Positions 18,249 through 28,669 of a stretch of 64,000 nt of DNA are shown here, piece after piece. Made by a program: the position numbers and the translations under genes. Each line of letters begins with the position of its first letter. Positions within the stretch are counted from its first letter, which is position 1. The stretch comes from Membranihabitans marinus (GTDB lineage Bacteria > Bacteroidota > Bacteroidia > Chitinophagales > Saprospiraceae), in contig NZ_JAJQYA010000005.1 in the NCBI RefSeq assembly GCF_021729155.1, forward strand, positions 124,001-188,000. Reading direction: 5' to 3'. The notes under the pieces were generated by a model. That model was given only the letters and a program-made list of their open reading frames with translations. It made no database searches and was not told where the DNA came from.

Positions 18249-20417
18249 CTACAATCCGTGGTGTTGCATTAGGGAATCTACTCTTTCCGCTACTTCGGGA
18301 GAAGCTATATCATTGGACTGAGAACTGTCGTGGTTTAAGTGGCCGTGTTTGATTTTATAATACAAGTTTGACCGATCTGATTCCGGTGTCAGTCCAAAGG
18401 TTTTTCGCAACATAGGTAGATTTTCATAAAATATTTCAGTGTCCATATTTTCCATCCACTCCGATAATTGAGATAAAAAAATGTCGTCATAAATAAGCCA
18501 TAAAATACCACCCGAAAACAACCCTTCCAGCCAAGCCAGCATTTGGTTGGCGTCAGAGGTTTGGAAAACAAAGGATATCTTGATTTCAATTTCCGATCTA
18601 TCCAGTCGTCCCAAGTCCATGCATATTCTCAAGGCTCTACCACTAAAATAGTCTATTTCAATGTGATGATTGTATATTTCCAGCCATGCCGAATCCATGT
18701 AGCTGGAGAGATGGGGAAAGCGTCCACTCTGAAGAGTAAAATACAATTGGTTGATTAATTGCTTTAATTCTTCGATCTCATCTTCGTCAATCGAGTAAAT
18801 TGCCGCGGGCAACATGATGCTCACCTTGTAGATCATTCTGTCCAAAAGCCCTGTTAGCTCTGGTGGTTTACTCCACCTTATATGACCATAGGACTGGACG
18901 TGAATCAAGGTGTTTACACTTTTTAAAAGGGATAGTACGGAATCAGTATGTATGTATGATTTTAAGAGTTTAGATTTTATTATGTCGAGCAAATCATCAA
19001 AACCACACATAAAGGATTGATCTAACAAGTCGATGACGTCGTCGATGATTTCTGTTTCCGTCAGTGCATCGGTTATTTTATTTCTAGCAGCGGCTTCTAT
19101 TGTATTGCCATAGCTGGATACCTGGATGAGGATCCACTCTGAAACTGGATCCCATTGCAGATCCCAAATCTCTTTAAAATTACCCAAGGCAGAAATCGAT
19201 TGATCTTGAATCTTGGCCAAGGGGATTTCTAAAGTCAGGGTCTGATAGAAAAAACATGAGAGAAGCAAATGCTTTGACGTCCGCAAATCAAGGGTCTTAT
19301 TCATGGGGATAGGCTCTTCCAACAGTTTGGATAGTCTACCACTTTTTAGCATCTTTCTAAAGTCCAATTGAAGGGGCAGAATAAATAAATCATTGGGAAT
19401 GCTTCCGGTTTGATGTCCAGTAAATATTTTGTCACCGAAAACTTCTTTCCAACTAGGGTCGCCCTCGTACATCACTGTGGTTATGGCATCCTCGAGTTCG
19501 GGAATGCCAATACTGCTTTTGTTGCGCAAATTTTTCAAACCTCTGGCCAAGTTAATGGTCTCAATGGTATGGGCAGTGCTCAGGGGCTTGACAGCTCTTA
19601 GGGTTTTGCCACATTCTGTAATCCAGTACATAGCAGCTTCTTCTTTGTGTTCGAATAAGGCATGATACCAGGTGGGGTTGGAAATTCCCGCTCCATATCC
19701 ATTTTCTTGTTTCATTCGGCGATAGGACCAAGGAATCCATACTGCATCGGTTTTTATCATTTTGATGCGGACGGATTTCTTAGAGGGTTTGGCATTCTTG
19801 TGATTTTCAAGGGCTGGAAGATGGTAAGCTCCGCAGATTACGGCTATTTTTTTAAAATCTTCTCCAGTAGCCATTTGAATTTGCTCTACCATAAAAGCTT
19901 CGCGCTGGATGGTCTCTGAACTTTCGGTAGCATCTTTTCGCAATTCCCGCATGAGTTTGGCAATATGGTCGAAAATGGCAGTGGAGTCGGTTGTAGTTTC
20001 CAAAAAATGGTCCCACCACTGTTCTACGTCATTGAATCCCGATATTTTTGCCAGTTGATAGAAGGGATTTAATTTTGGGCGAGATCGTTGGTTTTTTTGT
20101 TTTAAGATGGCACCGATGGGCAAGTCGATACAACGCAATGGAATTTTTTGGTCAAATGAATATTTCAGTGCTATCCATTCAGGCGAAAATGCGGCTAGTG
20201 GAAAGTAGGCTGCTCTCTGAAAATCCTTGGGGTCGTATATTAGTCCAGCTATAGGCGGAGTCATCTCATAGGGGTTGAAACTGGCTATTATGTGTTGAGC
20301 ATCAGCCGGTGCTTCCAATAAAATAATGTCGGGACCATATTCGTCCAACATGCGTTGGATTCGCAATGCGGACCCCGGTCCATGATGTCGAATCCCCAAT
20401 AATTTTACTTCATTCAT
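18249..20417 (-). CDS. DUF5682 protein with TraB/Tiki/EreA-like motifs
   Basis: This 722-residue cytoplasmic protein is recognisable as the DUF5682 family from GIRHHGPGS (8-16) and its operon with a MoxR ATPase. The first 200 residues carry a motif series resembling the TraB/PrgY/GumN, ChaN, EreA and Tiki superfamily. It comprises G-x-x-H followed by S, IILLEAPAD with Glu35, REAFMVEQI (172-180, like the R-D-x-x-M-A motif) and CGAYHLPAL (195-203, like GAGHxxG). That predicts a metal-dependent hydrolase or esterase site; this is inference, not established for DUF5682. The rest (about 230-722) is helical and unassigned. It starts 8 nt after the moxR-like stop. Confidence 0.85.
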   Translation of the reverse strand: MNEVKLLGIRHHGPGSALRIQRMLDEYGPDIILLEAPADAQHIIASFNPYEMTPPIAGLIYDPKDFQRAAYFPLAAFSPEWIALKYSFDQKIPLRCIDLPIGAILKQKNQRSRPKLNPFYQLAKISGFNDVEQWWDHFLETTTDSTAIFDHIAKLMRELRKDATESSETIQREAFMVEQIQMATGEDFKKIAVICGAYHLPALENHKNAKPSKKSVRIKMIKTDAVWIPWSYRRMKQENGYGAGISNPTWYHALFEHKEEAAMYWITECGKTLRAVKPLSTAHTIETINLARGLKNLRNKSSIGIPELEDAITTVMYEGDPSWKEVFGDKIFTGHQTGSIPNDLFILPLQLDFRKMLKSGRLSKLLEEPIPMNKTLDLRTSKHLLLSCFFYQTLTLEIPLAKIQDQSISALGNFKEIWDLQWDPVSEWILIQVSSYGNTIEAAARNKITDALTETEIIDDVIDLLDQSFMCGFDDLLDIIKSKLLKSYIHTDSVLSLLKSVNTLIHVQSYGHIRWSKPPELTGLLDRMIYKVSIMLPAAIYSIDEDEIEELKQLINQLYFTLQSGRFPHLSSYMDSAWLEIYNHHIEIDYFSGRALRICMDLGRLDRSEIEIKISFVFQTSDANQMLAWLEGLFSGGILWLIYDDIFLSQLSEWMENMDTEIFYENLPMLRKTFGLTPESDRSNLYYKIKHGHLNHDSSQSNDIASPEVAERVDSLMQHHGL

Positions 20418-20425
20418 AGAAGAGA

Positions 20426-21493
20426 TTAAAGTAGGTTTTTAAGATCTTGCCAGTCCGGTCTCTTGGCGATGACAAGTTTTTTGTACTCTTCCCATGGTTT
20501 ACTGTCTTTCTCGATATCTTTCAAAATGGCACCGGGAAGGGTGGCGGCTATTTCATTAGCAGTCACTCGACCTTCTCCAAAAAAACCGGCCATGTATATA
20601 CAGTGTTCCAGAGTGGATATCGCTTCCGCTGTACTGAGATTACTTTGGGTGGTATTTATTTTTTGATGACTGTCTTCGGTAACTCCAGATCTTAGCTCTC
20701 GGAATATTTGAACGACTCTTTCTATTTCTTTTACTGGAATTTCTACAGAAAGGGGCAGGGTTTCTACATCTAGTTTGTAGCGAACAATGTTTACTTCTTC
20801 TTCTAAGCTAGAAGGGAAAGGCATTTGAATAACATTGAAACGTCTTTTCAGTGCGTCACTTAGTGGAAATGTACCTTTATCCTTGTCGTTTGAAGTGGCG
20901 ATTATATTAAACCCCTTATGGGCTCTTATTTCGTTGTCTAGTTCGGGCACAACGATTAATTTTTCAGACAGTAGGGAAAGTAAGTTGTCTTGAATCATGG
21001 CTGGGATCCGGCTTAATTCTTCTATTCTGCAGATTTCTCCACCTTGCATTGACTTGTAAATCGCACTTTCCACTAAGGCTTCTTGGTGGGGACCTTTGGC
21101 GATTAGGCTGGCGTAGTTCCAACCGAAGAGAATGTCTTCTTCTGTGGTAGCACTACTTCCTTGAATGAGGTGTTTGGTGTTTCCGCTAATGGCTACGGCC
21201 AAGTGTTCGGCCAACCATGTTTTGGCTGTTCCCGGCATGCCTGTCAATAATAATGCCCGTTGAGTTGCTAGGGTTGCGATGGCGGTTTCTACTAGATTTT
21301 TATGTCCTATGTATTTGGGACTGATAGTTACGCCATTGACTTCTACATTGCCTAGGATAAATTGTAAAACCGATTGAGGAGACATTTTCCAATTGTCTGG
21401 TTTCCACCCACTATCTGTTTTTATTAAGGCATTGAGTTCGTCTTGATATTTGTCTTCCAGTCTTTGTTTGAGTATGTTTTTTGTATCGGTCAT
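20426..21493 (-). CDS. MoxR-type AAA+ ATPase
   Basis: This 355-residue ATPase has Walker A GMPGTAKT (85-92), a Walker B-like CRIEEL (155-160), sensor 1 in ATSNDKDKG (Asn202) and an arginine pair in ALKRRF (about 217-218). MoxR proteins act as chaperone-like remodelers, usually with a von Willebrand A (VWA) partner. Here its partners are a DUF5691-like protein upstream (4-nt ATGA overlap) and DUF5682 downstream (8-nt gap). No VWA gene is present in the window next to it, which is unusual for the family. Confidence 0.93.
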   Translation of the reverse strand: MTDTKNILKQRLEDKYQDELNALIKTDSGWKPDNWKMSPQSVLQFILGNVEVNGVTISPKYIGHKNLVETAIATLATQRALLLTGMPGTAKTWLAEHLAVAISGNTKHLIQGSSATTEEDILFGWNYASLIAKGPHQEALVESAIYKSMQGGEICRIEELSRIPAMIQDNLLSLLSEKLIVVPELDNEIRAHKGFNIIATSNDKDKGTFPLSDALKRRFNVIQMPFPSSLEEEVNIVRYKLDVETLPLSVEIPVKEIERVVQIFRELRSGVTEDSHQKINTTQSNLSTAEAISTLEHCIYMAGFFGEGRVTANEIAATLPGAILKDIEKDSKPWEEYKKLVIAKRPDWQDLKNLL

Positions 21494-22833
21494 TTTATTG
21501 GATATAATATTTTTAAAATTTCCTTTCTGATGGACAGTATTTTAGTAAATGAAGTCTTCCAATCCGAAGATATATTTGTGAGGTCAGATAACACTACTAC
21601 AATAGCATTGGGATGTATTTTCAATGCAAAATAGTGGATTGGAAACGATTCTTCGATAAATGTAAATTCTTCATATTGTTTTTTTAGGTATGTCCAAATC
21701 GAAAGGGAATCTTGGTATGTAAAGAACGGTTGGATTTTTAGAATGTTTTCAAAGAAAGTAGGCGACAATGATTTATTCGGAGTCAGGTAATAATGATGGA
21801 TATATGCAGTTGTGTTTTGGGGTGAAATACTGGTTTCTATCCCTGAATCAAATTGTGCTCCCGGGTGTAATTGCATATATTGATTGAGGAAGTTCATATT
21901 TTCATGAAAAAGACAGCCATCTACCACATCGCTTAACAAGTCATTGGGAATGCTAGCAATGTCAATGGACAGGTCAGCGGGATCGATAAGTGAAATCAGG
22001 GCAGATAATGTACTGGTTTTAGAGGTCAGGGACTGGATGTCATCTTTCCTTATTCCCATGGTTTGTTTAGTCAGTTCAATTTTGTCCTTAAACTGGGATT
22101 CCACGTAGGGGTTTAACACAGCTATCAAATTGGGATAAAGGTTGGCATATTTCTTTTTGAGCAATATTTTGAGGGCCGTTATCCTAACTACCTTATCTTG
22201 ATTTGATTTTTTGCTGTCTATAAAATCCAATGTGTCAGGATGGTCGTCGGTGGATAGTATTTCTAATAATTTATTTTTGTGGTGGCTGGACACAGATTCA
22301 AATTTTTCCCGAATAAATGCTACCGTTTGTTGGGGGAAATTCTTCATCCTGACGGCCATGGCGGGATAAAAATATGTCTGTCCCACGGTTGGTATTTCAC
22401 CATGGTCGAAGGCCATTTTCATAAAGTCGAACTGGTCATTAGTATCAGATAATTTGAGGATGAGTTGGGGATGAAGCTGATATATAGCGGACCAAAGTGA
22501 AGGCCATGATTGGACGAGGTTTAACAAATTGGGCAAATGTATAGGAGGGAAGGTAGATCCACAATTTTTTAGATGGTAAAACAACTCTTCAAGTAGAACT
22601 TCACTGTTTTCTATCTTTAATATTTTATCTAAGACATTGCTTATCGGGCTGATGTTTACTTCCTGAGGTGTAATGGAGATGACTTCATCTTGTACTTCGA
22701 TGGTCGTCAACATCTGTTGATAATAGTATCTGGTAGATTGATGGGCAAATTCTTCAAAACTCAGTTTGTCTTCATCCTTGACGAACAAAAAAAGTCTTTT
22801 CTTTAGATCTTCTATGGGAAGTAAATTTGGCAC
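21490..22833 (-). CDS. DUF5691-like helical-repeat protein
   Basis: This 447-residue protein is mostly alpha-helical. The middle part has HEAT-like helix pairs (TVAFIREKFESVS, NKLLEILSTDDHPDTLDFI, VRITALKILLKKKYANLYPNL). Its position immediately upstream of a MoxR ATPase and DUF5682 is the place DUF5691 occupies in other genomes, and the helical pattern agrees; sequence identity to that family could not be verified. The start is GTG at 22833, because the preceding codon in frame is a stop and no earlier ATG exists. It probably recruits substrates or scaffolds the ATPase. Confidence 0.6.
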   Translation of the reverse strand: MPNLLPIEDLKKRLFLFVKDEDKLSFEEFAHQSTRYYYQQMLTTIEVQDEVISITPQEVNISPISNVLDKILKIENSEVLLEELFYHLKNCGSTFPPIHLPNLLNLVQSWPSLWSAIYQLHPQLILKLSDTNDQFDFMKMAFDHGEIPTVGQTYFYPAMAVRMKNFPQQTVAFIREKFESVSSHHKNKLLEILSTDDHPDTLDFIDSKKSNQDKVVRITALKILLKKKYANLYPNLIAVLNPYVESQFKDKIELTKQTMGIRKDDIQSLTSKTSTLSALISLIDPADLSIDIASIPNDLLSDVVDGCLFHENMNFLNQYMQLHPGAQFDSGIETSISPQNTTAYIHHYYLTPNKSLSPTFFENILKIQPFFTYQDSLSIWTYLKKQYEEFTFIEESFPIHYFALKIHPNAIVVVLSDLTNISSDWKTSFTKILSIRKEILKILYPIK

Positions 22834-23252
22834 TTAACACGGTTTAGTCATAGAAATTATGATGTAAAGATAGATATAAGCCGCGATTGAGTGAATGATT
22901 TTTTGTTGTCCTCATTTCAAGACTGAGTCGAGGACGAGGGGTGGTTATTTTTTGGGATTTAAATATTGCGTATTGCAATAGTGTTGAAATATGAAGTAGG
23001 TTGATTATAAACATCTAATTTTAATCTAGCGTTGAGGATTGTGTAGTACAGTTTTATTAAGCTTGGTATCATTTCTATAAAGGGATGATATTTTTAAACT
23101 TCTTTAAAGAATCAAGAGAGAATCGATGATGATTGATGGAGGGAAAATTACAGAATTTTACATATAGCTCAATCTAAAGGCTGGGAAATTATTTAATACT
23201 TTATAATGGTAAAAAAAAATTGACTTATTCCAAGGAATAAAGGCCTTACCTT
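22834..23252. other. Divergent intergenic stretch
   Basis: Spacer between the DUF5691-like operon (minus) and atpD (plus). It holds a near-consensus -7 element (TATCTTTA on minus, 22865-22872) about 31 nt from the GTG start of the operon. The remainder is AT-rich; I see no gene or conserved fold. Confidence 0.5.
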
Positions 23253-23282
23253 TTTGTGGATAAGAGAAAAGGACTATCTTTG
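23253..23282 (+). promoter_or_regulatory. atpD-atpC promoter
   Basis: TTTG (23253-23256) and TATCTTTG (23275-23282, an exact TAnnTTTG) are 18 nt apart, fitting the Bacteroidota -33/-7 promoter, 42 nt before the atpD ATG. This is the best full promoter match in the window. Confidence 0.75.
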
Positions 23283-23300
23283 CGCAAATTTTATGACTGA

Positions 23301-24845
<1,545 letters not shown>

Positions 24846-24849
24846 TCCT

Positions 24850-25104
24850 ATGGTAATTGAAGTATTGACACCAGAGGAAAAATTGTTTACAGGGGAAATT
24901 ACTTCTGTAATGGTGCCAGGTATTAGTGGACGATTCCAAATATTAGAAAATCACGCACCTATAGTTTCGGCTTTGGTTAAGGGTGATGTGGAATTGACAC
25001 TGGGAACAGGTGAAAAACAAAATTTTTCCATTGAAAAAGGATTTATTGAAGTATTGAACAACGAGGTTTCATTACTTGTATATACTGCCGCTGCTGCTGA
25101 ATAA
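24850..25104 (+). CDS. atpC: F1 ATP synthase subunit epsilon (short form)
   Basis: This 84-residue epsilon subunit contains the complete N-terminal beta-sandwich (MVIEVLTPEEKLFTGEI, VPGISGRFQILENHAPIVSAL) and stops at TAAAAE, without the C-terminal helical hairpin that gives inhibition in E. coli. Short epsilon is common in Bacteroidota, so this is a lineage trait and not a truncation. It is followed 35 nt later by a strong terminator. Confidence 0.95.
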   Translation: MVIEVLTPEEKLFTGEITSVMVPGISGRFQILENHAPIVSALVKGDVELTLGTGEKQNFSIEKGFIEVLNNEVSLLVYTAAAAE

Positions 25105-25138
25105 GCATATTATACCCTGTGATGGGGTTTGAAAATAG

Positions 25139-25175
25139 AAAAGCTGTCATTGGAATCCAATGACAGCTTTTTTTA
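25139..25175. terminator. Bidirectional terminator
   Basis: AAGCTGTCATTGGA (25141-25154) and TCCAATGACAGCTT (25156-25169) form a near-perfect 14-bp hairpin with T7 on the right and an A-rich left flank. It serves atpD-atpC on plus and could serve the convergent DUF2911 gene on minus. Confidence 0.9.
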
Positions 25176-25191
25176 ATTATGAGAATTCTGT

Positions 25192-25722
25192 TTATTTCAT
25201 TGAAATGGGTAGAGCTAGATTTGCCCAGTACATGATGGTCTTACTCGGTGTAACCTCATAAGTCAGTCTTTCGTACATTTTTTCAGAATTCTGAGGGGAT
25301 ACATCTACTCTCAATACATCCTTGCTCGCATCGTACTTATAGGCACCCCATTGCTTGGCTTCGCTATTGAAAATAGCTACCCAGTTATTTTTTTCTTTGG
25401 GAATTATAAAGAAGCTGTAGATGCCAGCGGGCAATTTCTTTCCTTCTACCATAATGTCCTTGTCGGTTTGAAAGGTAGTGGCTTCATTGGCTCCTGCTCG
25501 CCATACTTTTTCAAAAGGGACTAATTGGCCCCATATTATCCGGTCTTTGACACCTGGAGAACTGTAATTAATGGTAATATTTGCATCGCTTATTGTACCC
25601 GTTGCGGTAGCTGGAGGGCTGGGTTTGGTCTCTGATCCTACCTGAGCCCATCCCGACATAATAAAGAATAAGCAAAAAATCGATGCCAGTAAAATTGGTT
25701 TAGTGAATTGTTTGATTTTCAT
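25192..25722 (-). CDS. DUF2911 exported protein
   Basis: This 176-residue protein has a signal peptide (to about residue 27, GWAQ) and the DUF2911 body: TISYSSP-like INYSSPGVKDR, IIWGQLVPFEKVWRAGANE, PAGIYSFFIIP and WGAYKYDASKDVLRV. The family is abundant in Bacteroidota, often in several copies, with unknown function and predicted periplasmic location. Monocistronic, convergent with atpC. Confidence 0.92.
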   Translation of the reverse strand: MKIKQFTKPILLASIFCLFFIMSGWAQVGSETKPSPPATATGTISDANITINYSSPGVKDRIIWGQLVPFEKVWRAGANEATTFQTDKDIMVEGKKLPAGIYSFFIIPKEKNNWVAIFNSEAKQWGAYKYDASKDVLRVDVSPQNSEKMYERLTYEVTPSKTIMYWANLALPISMK

Positions 25723-26067
25723 AGTATAATACTTTTAATTTTTGAATATTTAATGTATATCCTCATAAGGTGATATCTAATATCAATAGTTGACTACCAT
25801 CCAATTAGATTAATTCTGCAAATACATCTCACATTGATGTATATTTCGAAATCTTGTGTTGAATAGACTGCCATCTATATTGTTATAACTGGAAAAACTG
25901 TAAAAAAGTTAAAAATTTAACTAATTATTTATTTTTTATATGTTATTGAATTGTTTATTTAGATGTGGGTAATGGATTGAGTACCGTAGATGATTTGGAT
26001 ATTGTCCTTGATTTTAAAAAATTAAATTATTGGTGTTTAGTCTCTGTGTTGATATAATTATCATTGT
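25723..26067. other. AT-rich intergenic stretch, no gene seen
   Basis: Upstream region of the DUF2911 gene. It holds long A/T runs, no ORF, and no exact TAnnTTTG element on the minus strand close to the start. Confidence 0.5.
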
Positions 26068-26111
26068 CCATTAGGAGTTATACCAATTGCGTTTGGTATA
26101 ATTCCTAATGG
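26068..26111. repeat. 44-bp near-perfect palindrome
   Basis: Arms of 19 nt (26068-26086 and 26093-26111) begin CCATTAGGAGTTATACCAA and pair with one mismatch around a 6-nt loop. It lies 57 nt downstream of the DUF547 stop and has no T tract on the minus side. It may be a terminator, an operator or a small mobile palindrome. Confidence 0.7.
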
Positions 26112-26168
26112 TTTACTAATTATCTAGAATTGCACTCTTGCAATTCATACCATGACTAAGCATCCATT

Positions 26169-26918
26169 TTATTGTTCGTTAATGGACCAATCGTAATCTT
26201 GGTAGTCGATATCGGCATCTTTATTGATCTCTACTTGGGAATATTTATTTAGAAAATCAATTATGGTTTGTTTTTTTGTAAAATCACCACTGAACCATTT
26301 AAATATAGATGATATGGTTACTTGGTCAGGGCTTAGGGAGTTTTTCTTTTTATCATTGATAAATGAAACGGCAGCTGCGGTTAATTGTTGATCTAATTGA
26401 TCGGCCGTAAAGGCGTGATTGCTTAAACTGGGACATGAATAAGAGGCGCAATTAACGGCGAAGTGAATCCGTGGTTCGTCAAACTGTTGTCGAATAATGC
26501 CGTGTTCAATATTATTGAGGTCGTATACGCGTTCTTCAATATGAATAAATTTTATATCCCAGACCGAATTTACAAATCCAATACCAGGTTTGATATCCTT
26601 AATGCTGGCAACAGGGTAGTGTCTGGCCACCAATTGGATGGTGAAGGCATTGTAAGCATTAATCCAATAAGCCAACTGTTCCTCCCTAGACCAATTTTTG
26701 TCATTGGGATGATTTTGAGAAAGCAAGTTTGTGTATTTATTGAGTTTTGCCGAATCTTTTTGGAATCCAGCATAGTCTACCCAACCTTCATCGTCCACAT
26801 GAGATTGTAACAATTCTTCCCATAAGTCGTGACTGATAGGATGGGAATTGCCTTCATATTTCGATACTTTACAACTATAAATTGCCAAGATGGCGAAGAC
26901 AGAAAATAAAAATTTCAT
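26169..26918 (-). CDS. DUF547 lipoprotein
   Basis: This 249-residue protein has a lipoprotein signal ending IYSC and the DUF547 core: REEQLAYWINAYNAFTI, DLNNIEHGIIRQQF, RIHFAVNCASYSCPSL and ISSIFKWFSGDF. DUF547 proteins of Bacteroidota and Proteobacteria are predicted envelope proteins of unknown function; the conserved NCAS(Y)xCP segment suggests a cysteine-dependent activity, but this is not demonstrated. Divergent from the fructokinase-like gene 67 nt away. Confidence 0.9.
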   Translation of the reverse strand: MKFLFSVFAILAIYSCKVSKYEGNSHPISHDLWEELLQSHVDDEGWVDYAGFQKDSAKLNKYTNLLSQNHPNDKNWSREEQLAYWINAYNAFTIQLVARHYPVASIKDIKPGIGFVNSVWDIKFIHIEERVYDLNNIEHGIIRQQFDEPRIHFAVNCASYSCPSLSNHAFTADQLDQQLTAAAVSFINDKKKNSLSPDQVTISSIFKWFSGDFTKKQTIIDFLNKYSQVEINKDADIDYQDYDWSINEQ

Positions 26919-26985
26919 GAGGGTTTCTATTTATTTTATTAAGTTTAATGTTAATATTTATACTAACAATGTCAATTATTAAGGT

Positions 26986-27876
26986 TTGAAAAAGAAAAAT
27001 GTTCTAGCATTAGGTGAAATACTTTTTGATGTAATCGATGGTGAGTACAAGTTGGGCGGTGCCCCATTTAATGTAGCTGCACATTTGGCCAAATTGGGTA
27101 ATAACAGTTACATCTTATCTGCTGTAGGCAACGATGAATTAGGAGAGAAGATTCGGGATGAAGTTGCTGCAATAGGGGTAAATACTGATTTTTTACTTAA
27201 TCATCCCACTAGACCTACAGGTACGGTAACCGTTTCTTTCAATGATGGAGAACCAGAATACGATATTGTTGAGGAAGTGGCCTATGATGATTTATCTGTG
27301 GATCTGGAAGCTTTATTGGCCATTGATTGGGATATAATTATTTTTGGGTCACTGGCGCAGAGGACTGAAGGAAATAGAGCTTTGTACGCTGAAATTTTGG
27401 AAAAAACCGATGCGGACTGGGTGTATTTTGACGCCAATCTCAGGGGAGATTATTACGATAAAAACATAATAGAAACTTCTCTACAATATGCCAATATTGG
27501 CAAATTTAATAAGGATGAAATATATGAGCTTTCAGAATTGCTTTTTGAAGAATCTTCGTCGGCAATAGAATTTGGACATTTACTCAAAGTGAAATTTGGT
27601 ATCGAACTTTGCGTATTTACTTATGGCAGTGAAGGTTCGAAAGGCTACTATAACAACAGTATTTATAATCAGGCCATAGAGCCCATTGAAGCCGTAGATA
27701 CGGTTGGAGCTGGAGACGCTTTTACTGCTGCTTTTTTACATTCATGGAGTCAGGCCCAAAATGTAGCCAAAGGCTTGGAAAGAGGGAGTATTCTAGGTGC
27801 TTATGTAGCTGGATCTATGGGTGCTATTCCCGAATATAGTGACAAAATCAAGTCGGTTTTTGGTCTTGAAGACTAG
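26986..27876 (+). CDS. Fructokinase-like PfkB kinase
   Basis: This 296-residue kinase starts LKKKNVLALGEILFDVIDG from a TTG at 26986. An in-frame stop lies six bases upstream and there is no ATG before the first strand, so TTG is the only sensible start; AAGG overlaps the preceding bases. The GGAPFNVAAHLAKLG substrate motif and DTVGAGDAFTAAF catalytic motif match bacterial fructokinases (ATP-dependent, giving fructose-6-phosphate). It stands alone, without a sugar transporter or a sucrose hydrolase nearby. Divergent from the DUF547 gene. Confidence 0.85.
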   Translation: MKKKNVLALGEILFDVIDGEYKLGGAPFNVAAHLAKLGNNSYILSAVGNDELGEKIRDEVAAIGVNTDFLLNHPTRPTGTVTVSFNDGEPEYDIVEEVAYDDLSVDLEALLAIDWDIIIFGSLAQRTEGNRALYAEILEKTDADWVYFDANLRGDYYDKNIIETSLQYANIGKFNKDEIYELSELLFEESSSAIEFGHLLKVKFGIELCVFTYGSEGSKGYYNNSIYNQAIEPIEAVDTVGAGDAFTAAFLHSWSQAQNVAKGLERGSILGAYVAGSMGAIPEYSDKIKSVFGLED

Positions 27877-27979
27877 ATACTTTGAATTTGGTCGATAATT
27901 CATTGGTACTGAGCGAAGTTTTTCAATTTCGCATTTGAAGAAGTTTATATTTAATTGTTTAACTTTAAGAAAGGACAAT

Positions 27980-28669
27980 ATGGCGCAGACTTTTTCAATG
28001 ATTGAATTAAAAAATATCAAAAAAGCCTATAAAACAGATTTTACCAATCTGCAAGTTTTAAAAGGCATTGATTTAGATATTGAAGAAGGTGAATTTGTGT
28101 CCATTATGGGGTCTTCGGGGTCAGGGAAATCTACCCTATTAAATATTTTGGGCATCTTAGATGAATACGACTCTGGTAAATATACCTTGGCTGGTCAATT
28201 GATGCAAAATCTTTCCGAAAAGCAGGCGGCTTATTTTCGCAATCGTTTTATAGGATTTGTGTTTCAGTCCTTTAATCTTTTGTCATTTAAAACTGCGGTT
28301 GAAAACGTAGCCCTACCCCTGTACTATCAAAAAATAAATCGGATTGAGAGATTAGAAAAAGCCATGCATTATTTAGAAATGGTAGGCTTAAAAGAATGGG
28401 CCAATCACCACCCCAATCAGTTGTCAGGAGGGCAACAACAGCGAGTGGCTATAGCTAGAGCTTTGGTAACTGAGCCCAAAGTACTTTTGGCTGATGAGCC
28501 AACGGGAGCATTGGATTCTAAAACATCTTCCGAAGTAATGGATTTGTTTGAAGATATTCATCAAGCCGGTAAGACGGTTATCATTGTAACCCACGAATTG
28601 GATATAGCTCAGAAAACCGAACGAATTATCCGAATACAAGACGGATTAATATTAAATAGGGAGATATGA
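27980..28669 (+). CDS. MacB/LolD-type ABC transporter ATPase
   Basis: A 229-residue ATPase with Walker A GSSGSGKST (44-52), Q-loop VFQSFNLL, signature LSGGQQQRVAIARAL and Walker B VLLADEPTGALDS, plus the H-loop VTHE. Such subunits power mechanotransmission exporters of the type VII ABC (MacB) class. The ATG at 27980 is preferred over an in-frame TTG at 27935; ATG 27998 is also possible. It overlaps the first permease by 4 nt (ATGA) and heads a four-gene operon. Confidence 0.95.
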   Translation: MAQTFSMIELKNIKKAYKTDFTNLQVLKGIDLDIEEGEFVSIMGSSGSGKSTLLNILGILDEYDSGKYTLAGQLMQNLSEKQAAYFRNRFIGFVFQSFNLLSFKTAVENVALPLYYQKINRIERLEKAMHYLEMVGLKEWANHHPNQLSGGQQQRVAIARALVTEPKVLLADEPTGALDSKTSSEVMDLFEDIHQAGKTVIIVTHELDIAQKTERIIRIQDGLILNREI

